Source of the DNA: Annulohypoxylon bovei var. microspora
Taxonomy: Eukaryota > Ascomycota > Sordariomycetes > Xylariales > Hypoxylaceae
Direction of reading: 5' to 3'
Assembly: GCA_022836615.1 (NCBI GenBank)
Contig: MU405213.1
Coordinates: forward strand, 310,001 to 374,000
Length of the DNA: 64,000 nucleotides
The translations under genes and the position numbers were made by a program. Position 1 is the stretch's first letter, and every line of letters begins with the position of its first letter. Under the pieces are notes generated by a model, which worked only from the letters and a program-made list of their open reading frames with translations, was not told where the DNA came from and searched no databases. Positions 11,436-21,630 of the stretch are shown in pieces.

Positions 11436-12304
11436 ATGGGTACGTTTAATATTTATTTGGAGATGTCTATGCGAGTGGAAGTGTGAGAGATGAGCTATCG
11501 TGAGGTAGCTCGTCTTTCTCGCTGTCTGCGAACAACCGGGAATCATCTTCTTAGATGCGCCCGAAAGAGCATATTTGAACCAAAAAGCTGACAATGGCTT
11601 TTTCTCTGAATAGGTATTGATCTCGACCGTCACCACGTGCGCAGCACCCACCGCAAGGCTCCCAAGAGCGACAATGTCTACCTCAAGCTCTTGGTGAAGC
11701 TGTACCGCTTCTTGGCCCGTAAGTCATCATTCATAAACGATGTGTATTCTACCGTATACAATATACAACGATGTTGACTTGCAAATTTGCCTTGCTTTCT
11801 AGGCCGAACGGACTCTAGCTTCAACAAGGTCGTTCTCCGCCGACTCTTTATGTCCCGTACCAACCGACCCCCGGTCTCTCTGTCTCGCGTCAAGAGCCAG
11901 ATCTCTAAGGATGAGGAGGGAAAGATCATCGTCGTTATTGGCACCATCACCGACGACAACCGCCTACTCGAGGTCCCTAAGGTTTCCATTGCCGCTCTGC
12001 GATTTACTGCCACCGCCCGTGCTCGCATTCTCGCCGCCGGTGGTGAGGCATTGACCCTCGATCAGCTCGCTCTACGCGCCCCTACTGGCAGCAACACCCT
12101 GCTGCTCCGCGGCCCCAAGAACGCACGTGAGGCCGTCAAGCACTTCGGCATGGGCCCCCACAAGCACAAGGTACGTGACTTAAAAGCTATTTACTGACTA
12201 ATGCATAACATACTAACCATCTACAGAAACCCTACGTCGAATCCAAGGGCCGCAAGTTCGAGCGTGCTCGTGGTCGCAGACGGTCGCGTGGTTTCAAGGT
12301 CTAA
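11436..12304 (+). CDS. RPL18: 60S ribosomal protein eL18
   Basis: Component of the large cytosolic ribosomal subunit. Four exons: 11436..11439 (ATGG only), 11614..11718, 11803..12170, 12227..12304, giving 184 aa, the normal eL18 length. The spliced N-terminus is MGIDLDRHHVRSTHRKAPKS. Further family signatures are YLKLLVKLYRFLARRT, LFMSRTNRPPVSLSR, ILAAGGEALTLDQLALRAP and the basic C-terminus KGRKFERARGRRRSRGFKV. Splitting the second codon across a 174-nt first intron is common for ribosomal protein genes, and the start cannot lie elsewhere because the mature MGID start is conserved. Identification is very secure. Confidence 0.97.
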
Positions 12305-12828
12305 GGAAAAATCGGGTTGGTTTGGGTCTTGCGTTACGTCTCTTCGGATATACCATAGAGGCAATTCTCAACCGGAAGAGAGTTATGCTACTTCGGGAGT
12401 GGTTTCTGCATGGCTTGGCGTGATACGGGATTGCAAAATAAGTTCATACAGAATAAGATGGATTACCACTTTTTCTGACAACCCTTGTAGACCGATTTCC
12501 CACATGAACTATGACCGATGAGCCATCAAGTTTCTACAAAATTTGCACGGAACGAAATTCCCAGCACCTTTTATAGTAGCCATGTATGTTGCACGGCCCT
12601 AAATGATAAGACACGGATATCGACATAGGTAATTACCTAGGTATCTACAAAAGTGATTGTAACTCAAAGAAACCGTCACATGACTCAGTGTTTAAGACGT
12701 GATGCCGGAATCAATTCGTCATAACCAACTTACTTCGACTAGCTAGCTTCAACCTTTTTTATTGACTTGTCTGCCGTCTAACATATCCTTTTTATCCCGT
12801 TTGCATAACGGCTTTCGTACCACACACA
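12305..12828. other. Intergenic region between eL18 and SRAP genes
   Basis: 3' flank of eL18 and promoter of the SRAP gene. Carries the palindrome TACCTAGGTA at 12634. No gene seen. Confidence 0.6.
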
Positions 12829-14149
12829 ATGTGCGGACGTTACTCAATGGCCTTGGTACGTCGTACAGTATTCTGGTATTAACGGGGTCAGTAGAGTCTA
12901 ACTGCAATCGAATCATAGCGTCCGGCGCAAGTTCGCCAACTGTTACAAGATGATGATATGCTCGCGGACGAGGCACCAGATGATGAAGGCGACGGGGCGC
13001 CAAGGCAAAGCTATAATTTCGCTCCTAGCTATCACGGCATTGTCTATCGTGCCAACGTTCCAGATTGCGGAGCAGGCCCTCGAAGGCAGCACGTCAATGT
13101 TTCTAACGAGGCCCCGACCGAAGACTATGTTCAAGGCGAGGCTGGGAATGACATTTCCAAGTCTCATCCCGTTAGTTACAAGTTACAGAGCATGAAATGG
13201 GGACTGGTCCCTTTCTGGACCAAGCGCAATCCAGACTATGGTTCGATGATGAAGACTATCAACTGCAGGGACGACTCTCTCGCTCAAAGCGGTGGTATGT
13301 GGAGCACCATGAAAGCAAGAAAGCGATGTATCGTCGTTGCGCAGGGATTCTACGAGTGGCTAAGGAAGGATGGAGGCAGAGAGAAGATTCCGCACTATGT
13401 TAAACGGAAGGATGACAAGTTGATGTGTTTCGCTGGATTATGGGACATGGTGCAGTATGAGAGTAAGTGATCAAGCGAGCTCTAGGGGCCACAGTGCTAA
13501 TCAACTAGCAATAGACGATGAGCAAAAACACTACACCTACACAATCATCACTACGGACTCGAACAACCAGCTCAAGTTTCTCCATGATCGTATGCCAGTC
13601 ATCTTGGACAATGGGTCTGAAGACATACGCACGTGGCTAGACCCTAAACGCCATGAGTGGTCAGGACAATTACAGGCTCTATTGAAGCCTTTCGGAGGGG
13701 AATTGGATGCGTACCCCGTCAGCAAGGACGTCGGCAAAGTCGGCAACGACTCGCCTACATTCATTATTCCTATCGACAGTAAAGAGAACAAGTCTAATAT
13801 AGCAAATTTCTTTGCCAAGAGCGCTACCAAGAATAGTGCAAAGAAAGAGCAGCCAGAAGTCGAGATCAAGAAGGAAGAAGGCTTCGTCACCAAATATTCG
13901 ACTCAACCACAGGAAGAAAATAAAAGTGCAGTGGGTGTTAAGAGAGGCGCCGAGGATAGACCCGCTGATGAAGAGCCCCCGAAGAAGCTGCCTACAACTA
14001 AACCCTCTAGCGCACTAAATAAACCGTCGCCGTCGCAGAAAGGAGGCAAACAGAAGATCAGCGCCACTAGCAACGGGACCAAGAGTCCAAATAAGACGAA
14101 ACAGCCTGGCATGCAGAAGATAACAAAGTTCTTCGCAAATAGTTCTTGA
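12829..14149 (+). CDS. SRAP-domain protein (HMCES/YedK family), abasic-site DNA-protein crosslinker
   Basis: SRAP proteins covalently trap abasic sites in single-stranded DNA through the N-terminal cysteine and shield replication forks. Three exons: 12829..12855, 12919..13462, 13515..14149 (401 aa). The start is fixed because Cys2 must follow Met: MCGRYSMAL. Active-site elements are all present: Cys2, Asn42 in SYNFAP, Glu155 in QGFYEW and His214 in LHDRMPVIL; MKWGLVPFW is also typical. After about residue 265 the protein is Lys/Glu/Pro/Ser-rich and disordered. It ends MQKITKFFANSS, whose QKITKFF (391-397) fits the PCNA-binding PIP box QxxIxxFF. A related SNIANFF lies near residue 294. The acceptor of intron 2 is ambiguous (13508 or 13514); both keep frame and differ by two residues. 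Confidence 0.92.
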
Positions 14150-14801
14150 ATCGCTTTAGGGTTATGATACGTATGTTTCCCCGAAATACTACCTAGGATA
14201 AAGGTACATTAGCAATATCCCTCGACAAAGTTACGACTCGGGATCAACCCGATTTCAACTAATCATGTTAACAATGATTTATAATAAGTTCATATATCCG
14301 AAATAGTTTTACTAGCGACAATAGCGAATGGGATCATTTACTAGAGAAAATGAATGATAACGAAATGAAAAGATTCCTTATTGTCACGTACGGACGGAAG
14401 TTAGAATAACTCGATGTTTTTAAAATATTAGGGGATGCATTCGGGCAAGAAGCCTTATTTAATATATGTCTACGCCTAGTTACTCTAAGTTTCAAACTTG
14501 AAATAAAATATTTATTACCGTCTGGATATATTGGTAGAGTTTCATCTTTCTAAGAGCTTTAAGGACTACTACTCAAACGGAATATCTACTAAGATTTTCC
14601 ATACCTTAAACAGAAACGATAACTCATGTTTGACATACTAAATAAATGCCTAGGTACTAGACTGAACAATATGCAATGCTAAAAGAGTGTGCATCGTCAT
14701 GACCTATCTTAGGGAGATACATCACGTGAAACAATATCCAAACTTCCTTCACCCGTTTACAATCCCCCACAACATCACGCCGGCTTCAAAGCGGAACCCG
14801 C
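14150..14801. other. Convergent intergenic region, SRAP and AA9 3' flanks
   Basis: A/T-rich, no gene seen. It holds the terminator regions of two converging genes. An ATCACGTGA-like E-box occurs near 14722, with no obvious target gene. Confidence 0.6.
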
Positions 14802-15633
14802 TTAGCAGGTGAAAACAGATGGGCCCGGAACAGTGTACGAGTTGAAGTTGCTGTAGATGTTGGCGGTATCTAGCTCTAGTTAGTAAGGCACGTCTTCCCC
14901 CCGAGGGATGAAGGAACTCACAGCCAGGGTCGGTAGCCTTGAAAGCTCCAGGGATCTTGGCCGCGGGGGTGGGAGAAGAGCTACCACCGCCGCTAACCTT
15001 GACTTGACCGCAGGAGATGTAGAACTGAGGAACGCCGCCGGGGTTGTGAATGGCGAGCGACTGGATTCTCAGGAGATACTCGCCGTCTGGGATACACTTA
15101 GGGATGGTGTAAGAGTAGCTGCCTAATCTGAGGTTAGCTAACGGATCTCAGGAAGTGGTTGAGCGAGCTCGCACCTGTCATGGTCCAGGAAGCCTGGCCA
15201 CCGCTGAAGACCGGCGCCCAGTCGTTGATCTTGAACCAGTCGCCGCTGCCGTCATACTCCGCGGCGGTGCTCGGGGCCTTGGACATGTATAGGGAAATGG
15301 GGCCCTGGTGGTAAACGGCCGTGTCGAGGCTGAAGGTAAACGGGTCGCCGGCGTTTATCGCCAGCGTGCTCGTATTGCCTCCGGTAGCACCGCCGACATT
15401 GCATCGGAGGTCGTTCGAAGCCAGGTCTATAGTCATATCTTAATACAAGGTTATCACGTCTTGGGCTGGGACGACAAACCGGTCACGGGAGAGTTGTAGT
15501 TGGTGTTTTGCCGAACATACTCGTATACGGTACCCTTGGCGGTGCCCTGGGATAGCGATTGGAAGATGTAGTGGCCGGCGACGCCTTGAGCAGCGAGAGC
15601 TGCCGTGGCAACGAGAGCGACGGCGTTCTTCAT
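14802..15633 (-). CDS. AA9 lytic polysaccharide monooxygenase (former GH61)
   Basis: Secreted copper enzyme that oxidatively cleaves cellulose or related glucans. Exons in transcription order: 15633..15480, 15426..15175, 15122..14922, 14869..14802; introns are 53, 52 and 52 nt and the product is 224 aa. The signal peptide MKNAVALVATAALAAQGVAG ends directly before His21 (HYIFQSLSQG), which becomes His1 of the copper histidine brace. The second brace ligand is His91 in AVYHQGPISLYMS. LAIHNPGGVPQFYISC supplies His161, Gln168 and the axial Tyr170. The intron positions are supported by continuity through VTDLASNDLRCNVGG and DPGYTANIYSNFNSY. No CBM1 module follows; the protein ends GPSVFTC. It is divergently transcribed from the cellobiose dehydrogenase gene. 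Substrate and regioselectivity cannot be read from sequence. Confidence 0.94.
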
Positions 15634-18564
15634 TGTGACCTTGGGATAGCTGGTTCGAATATGTTTCCTAGAGTTGAGGATAGCAGTGCGATATCGTAAA
15701 CCAGAGTAAGTAGCAGGCTTTGCCAGCTACCTACATAAGTGCTCTAGGGCCATTCTTAAAAACGAAATAACACACAACCTCTCCCCTCGGCAGTTCTTAC
15801 GCCTCCTAGCTAACGCCCGTGTGCGTCGAACCCCAGATTCTGTATATGAAGCGGGCCGCGGCTCCAGTCATCGCACGCGGGAGAATGGCCAGTGCTGGGG
15901 CCTGAGCTGGCCGGCCAAGTCGAGAAGACGGGGAACATGCTGCGAACTAAGCATCATAGGAGAAGTTGTTAATAAGATAGATTAAACGGCCTCGTCGAAA
16001 CATCGCTGTGGTTGGCTGTCGCGACTTGCCCCAGGTCGTATTGTGGTGCCGGACAATTTGCGTGCTAAATAAATATGACATGCACGATGTCCTCACAGCA
16101 AGCAGTGGTTCGGCACTGGGACCCCCGGAGAAATGGATGCGAGATCTGGCTAGCAAGGGTCGTATTAGATCAGGATCGAGTAAGCCTTTCTCGCCACAAA
16201 AAAGTCTTATAATCTTGGTGTCTCTAGCCGCGAGAATTAAGGATCCGACTAAGCCTTTACTTGCTAGATGTCGAATTACGACGGAAATCGTGGATAGGAG
16301 CTAAGAGGGTTGCGATAAGTATAACTATTATACTCTAAGAAATTTGGCTCTCCTAGTTTTTTTACAACACAAATGTGTATTATGATTATGTTTAAGTAAG
16401 GAAGTAGTTATAATATTCACCTACCACAAGACTTTTGTTAACCTTATCGACGTAACATCTTTTTATCTCAACACTCAAGAGATAATCATATTTCTAAGTA
16501 GCCTCAGGGAAATATCATATACCTGAGACTCATCTGGTAGGTATAGAATAGAGTATCCTTAGGTCACTTACATATGCTTAGTATATGAGCCACGGTCGTA
16601 TTATACTACTTGGTGTATACCTACACTGATATGGTTATAGCTAGATAGGAATATTCGCTAAATTCAAGATAATCGACGAACATCAACGTTTGAGTGGTGT
16701 GAAATCCTGGTCTCATAGTATGGATCATGCTATATCACATGGAAGCATCGAGGCCTTGGTAGATATGTGTATCGTGAAATTAGCGAGTACTTATATTCCG
16801 TATGCGAATTCGAAATTATTTCGATGTATGTCTAGCTTCCTAATAACGACTGCCCACTGGGGCCCCAGAGATAGGAATCTAGAAGTCGTATTAGAATGTG
16901 ACTCAAGCTTTCTCATCACCCAATGATGTCGAACGTATTGCTAGTATCGCTTGCTAGAAACTTCCTAAGGATGAAGACTAACATAAACGGGGATCGAACC
17001 CCGAGTATATCTTGCCCGAGTGGAAGAGCGAGCCGTCGAAGGTATGCTGGTTACGCCTCGATCCCTTGTAATCTCTTCTCTCGGACTACTGACTTGACAA
17101 TACGGAATACGCAGCGAAAGATAAGCCAAGGCTTCAGCAAGGAATTAGTATGAAGCGTGATCTCGTGACAGCAACTTTGATCGGCCCTTGTAACCGACTG
17201 GCCTGTTAGGCGGGTCAGTTTCGGGAGAGCTGACTGGGGAGGATGGGGGGGATGTGCTAGTTTTGATGCTTACATGAATATGAGAAGAATTCTTTTGATA
17301 CTTAATACCTAAGGGAATATAGGCTGAGAGGCGGGAAATGGTAAACAATGGAAACGCCGATGACCAACCGGGAAAGTGCCTCCCGGACTTAAATTATCCA
17401 AATCATTATTCAATTAACCTTATACTTGGCTAGGGATAGGTCGTTAATTGAACCCCTGTATATTTATGTAGGTAGTCGCGATAAAGACAATTCAGGGGAT
17501 CCATGTGATGGTTTAGTAAAGAAGCAAAGATCTAGCTTAAATGCTTAAAAATCAAAGAACATGGATGGATGTAGAAGGAGCGGGGAGAGCCGTAAGACTG
17601 TGGGGGAAGGTGGAATCACGGCCCTGAAGAGCTTTGGAGATGTGGGGAATATTCAGCCCTCTCGTACTTAATTACTCCGTAGTGCCGCCAAGACGGGGTC
17701 AATCTTCCAAGGGCATCAACTAAAATCTTTTCCACCTCCAACTTGGCGGATGCGCAAACCCCAATGCCTGACCATTCCCTGTTTTGTCATTGGTAGACGG
17801 CTTCAGGTTCCAGAAGTTCATCTGTCCCTGACAGTAATGTATCCCGGGGCTCGTTTAGTTTCCGTCGATCGTCTGCTCTCCCCCTTACACATCCGACTTG
17901 GCCTGGTCGCGCCGATATTTTCATATACTGGAGCATATCGAACATCTGCAAACGCTCGACCCTACCTTAGCTTACATGTATCTTAATAGATCTTAGCCTA
18001 CCTACCAATCTACCTACCTACCTGGGTATTTTGTTTACTCGTGCTGTCGTGGCGATGTTGATGTCGGGACGGGTATCTTAGCCTCAGGCTCAATAAAATC
18101 TTGAACCGTGTATTCCCTTTGTTGCCTCCGCGAATCAATACGGCTCATATTATCATTAGGCGCTTTTGGTTGGTGGCCATGGGCGTCTATCGCCTATTCC
18201 ATCCAGTCGGCTCGCGAGGCGATGCCCTTTCCGCATTTGCAACCATATACCAGGTTTTATTATAGGGATGCTGGCATCATCCGTGCTAACCCTTTTCTAT
18301 ACAAGTCCTCTCCGGCACCGTCCTCCGTAATCCAGTTGGTGCTTTAGCCAGGGTCTTCGACTTTAACAATAGCTATACTATGTCTGTGCTGCAGATCATG
18401 TCCTATCACGTCCTCTTCCCGGAATACCGGGCAAGCAATGAGATTTCTTGGCTTCACCAATCCTAACGACGAGATGCCATTTATTAATCGATTCAGATCC
18501 CCTTTCTCTATAGCCTCCTACCCACGTCTCCCTAGGTCTTGGATGCTTGGCCCGTGACCTCAAA
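15634..18564. other. 2.9-kb divergent promoter region between AA9 and CDH genes
   Basis: No gene I can support. The half nearest the AA9 gene includes a stretch (16100-17100) with diverged repeated phrases such as GTAAGCCTTTCTCG and CTAAGCCTTTACTT and several CTTGCTAG motifs, possibly a decayed repeat. The CDH-proximal half carries TTAGCC at 17993 and 18078 and TTTAGCC at 18343, the reverse complement of the GGCTAAA core bound by Xyr1/XLR-1-type regulators. Confidence 0.5.
18343..18349 (-). promoter_or_regulatory. GGCTAAA motif upstream of cellobiose dehydrogenase
   Basis: GGCTAAA on the minus strand, 216 bp before the CDH start codon. GGCTAA/GGCTAAA is the known binding core of the fungal (hemi)cellulase activator Xyr1/XLR-1. 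Heptamers occur by chance, so this is only suggestive; two further GGCTAA cores lie at 17993-17998 and 18078-18083. Confidence 0.35.
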
Positions 18565-21429
18565 ATGCCGTCCTTCTCACGTATTGCGACTGCTGTTATA
18601 GCAGCTGCTACTAGTAAGTCTTTGGCCTCCTCAGCACACAATAGCACCCGCTAAATAAGGACAGCTCTCCGGACTTGTCTTGCCCAAGATGCCGTTCCGT
18701 ACACCGATCCAGACACGGGGATAGAGTTTGGAACATGGGCTTCTAGTGGACAGACGTTTGGTCTGACTCTTCCCGAGGATGCATTAACTAATGATGCTTC
18801 GGAATACATCGGTATACTCGTACGTAGACGTGACCGTCGTGCTAGCAACTCTGCTAAGAAACCCTTTAGCAATGCTCGAGCGGGTGGTGCGGTGTGTCCC
18901 ATGGCGAGTCTGGACAGATGACGCAGGCCTTGCTACTCGTTGCCTGGCCCTACAATGACCAAGTTTTAACATCTTTCCGGTTTGCGACCGGATACAACCT
19001 GCCGGGTGTCTATAGCGGAAACGCAACTTTGACGCAGATCTCCTCGAAAGTTAACGACACTGGCTTTGAGGTCATATACCGATGCCAGAATTGCTTTTCC
19101 TGGGATCAGGAGGGCACCAGTGGTCACGTTGAGACTAGCAGCGGAACGCTTATCATGGGACGAGCCTCAGCGTCGACTGTTCCTTCCAACCCCGAGTGTC
19201 CTGCTGAAATTTCCTTCAGACAACACCAAAGCTTTGGACAGTTCGGCGCCCCTCTGCTGGGTATTGGGAAAGCTCAGTATCCCGAATGGGCTGCGTTAGC
19301 AACGAAAACCGTCCCTGGCGAATGCGGTGGCGACAGCGGACCACCACCGACAACTCCTGTCTGTGCAAAGGAGATGGCTAATCAGACATTCGACTACATT
19401 GTCGTCGGTGCCGGAGCTGGTGGTATACCCATTGCGGACCGTCTAAGCGAGAAAGGCCACAGCGTTTTATTAATTGAGAAGGGCCCGCCGTCCGCGGGAA
19501 TGTGGGGTGGAAATATGAAGCCGCTCTGGCTTGAGAAGACGGATCTCACGCGGTTCGATGTTCCGGGTCTATGCAACCAGATTTGGGTTGATTCAAACGG
19601 TGTGGCTTGTCTCGACACCGACCAAATGGCTGGATGTGTTCTTGGTGGAGGCACAGCTGTTAATGCTGGTTTATGGTGGAAGGTAAGACATCTTAATGGC
19701 ATCTTCAAAGCCCAGACATTAACATGGATCAGGCGAATCCAAAGGACTGGGATGAAAACTTCCCCGCCGGGTGGCAAAATTCTGATCTTAGGAAAGCTAC
19801 CGATCGAACATTCACACGTATTCCAGGAACCACGAAGCCATCTCAAGATGGCGAAATATATATGCACCAAGGATTTGACGTCATCTCCAGCGGATTGTCA
19901 AAAGCAGGATGGAAAAATGTGCCAGTCCCGAATGATGCTCCGACTCAGAAGAACCATACCTACGGTGCTACGACATATATGTTTTCTGGTGGCGAGAGAG
20001 GTGGTCCCCTGACTACCTACCTAGCTACGGCTGCCAAGCGTGATAACTTTGCACTCTGGATGAACACTCCAGTGAGGAGAGCTCTTAGAACGGGTGGCCA
20101 CATCACCGGAGTTGAACTAGATTGTACAGTAGAGGGGGGTGGATTTGGCACCGTTGACGTTACCTCTGAGACCGGACGAGTCATCGTGTCTGCAGGGACA
20201 TTCGGCTCCGCCAAGTTTCTCCTAAGAAGTATGTTTTGATACAATCCTAGTACTTGAAGGAACATACTAATTGTATTAGGTGGCATTGGTCCGGCCGATC
20301 AACTTGATATTGTTGCTGCTTCAGCTTCTGATGGGAAGACTTTCATTGACAAAGAATCTTGGATTAATCTACCAGTCGGCTACAACTTGATGGATCATGT
20401 CAACGTAAGTGAGTAACAGCAAGTGATTGAACTCTTCTAACTTGTTTCATATAGACTGATACCTACTTCACCCACCCGGACGTTGTATTCTACGACTTCT
20501 ACGAAGCATGGACGACACCCATTCCCTCTGACAAGCAGCAATATCTTGGTAAGCATAAATTATAATGTAATTTGAAACATCTAATTAACATTATATAGCA
20601 AACCGTACCGGTATTCTTGCACAGTCTGCTCCCAACATCGGCCCTGTGGTACGTTTTACCGACTATGCCACCTTTCAAAAAGACTTCTAACGAGAAAGCT
20701 AGTTCTGGGATGAAATTACGGGGGCGGATGGAGTAGTCCGTCAACTCCAGTGGACAGCCCGTGTTGAAGGTGCCGATCAGACAAACAGCACCAGTAAGTC
20801 TTCACATCGTTAACTAACATGTAAAGGCTATAAGAGCTAAAGTTGTATAGACACCATGATCATGAGCCAATACCTCGGTAGAGGCCAAGTATCTCGAGGT
20901 CGAATGACTATCAACCCTGGATTGAGCACAGTTGTCTCGACACCGCCTTATCTTCGAGACCCGAATGACAAGGCAGCTGTCATTCAAGGCATTGAGAATC
21001 TAAGAAATGCGTTGAATACAGTCAAGGATCTCGAGTTCCGACTCCCAAAGATAAACCAGACCACTCAAGCTTACGTTGATGGCATCGAGGTGACATCTGC
21101 CAAGCGTCGCTCAAACCACTGGATGGGTTAGTATTCACTGATAACTGTTATGCAGATCTCACTAACTCTTCATAGGCACGGCCAAGTTGGGCTCAGATGA
21201 TGGCCGTGAAGAAAATGGCACGGCTGTCGTCGACCTTGACACTAAGGTCTATGGTACCGACAACCTCTTTGTTGTCGATGGGTCGATTTTCCCTGGTATG
21301 GTCACTGGGAACCCTTCGGCTATGATCGTGACTGCGGCAGAATTCGCTGCTGAGAAGATCTTAGATCTGTCACCAAGGGTTCCAACGAAGCTCATAAAAA
21401 GCACCGGTGGGCAGATCATAACACTATAA
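18565..21429 (+). CDS. cdh: Cellobiose dehydrogenase (AA8 cytochrome + AA3_1 flavodehydrogenase)
   Basis: Secreted flavocytochrome that oxidises cellobiose and passes electrons via heme b to AA9 enzymes. Ten exons: 18565..18613, 18665..18819, 18870..19682, 19733..20228, 20280..20404, 20455..20548, 20599..20648, 20703..20793, 20851..21126, 21176..21429 (800 aa; introns 46 to 57 nt). Signal peptide MPSFSRIATAVIAAAT, then the cytochrome domain from QDAVPYTDPDTGIEFGTW. Probable heme ligands are Met85 (GESGQMTQ) and His187 (FRQHQSFGQFG). A short Gly/Pro/Thr linker leads to the dehydrogenase: FAD motif VVGAGAGGIPIADRL (about 246-260), GMC signature GGGTAVNAGLWWK, catalytic His714 in SNHWMG and Asn762 in VTGNPSAM. 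No CBM1 follows. All joins preserve frame, so the gene looks intact. Confidence 0.95.
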
Positions 21430-21630
21430 AATAGCCCATCAAACTTGACGATGGTCTATGATTGAAAAGAATTCTTGTACATATGTTTCTACTTCCTGGG
21501 ACGCCCATGGTCTCAGACATTCCTAAAATTATATATACATATATAAGTGTGGATATCTATCGAATCATATACACTTGCATATAAAATGTTAACGGCTGGC
21601 TATATAGGGTCTGAGAAACAAGACATGCCG

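Noticed and set aside
11440..11613. Possible C/D snoRNA in the first intron of eL18
   Set aside because: Ribosomal-protein introns can host snoRNAs, but here only a weak C-box-like GAGATGA and a CTGA are present, without a terminal stem.
18614..18664. Alternative acceptors in CDH intron 1 (18634, 18659)
   Set aside because: Neither keeps the frame into the conserved cytochrome start; the acceptor at 18664 does.
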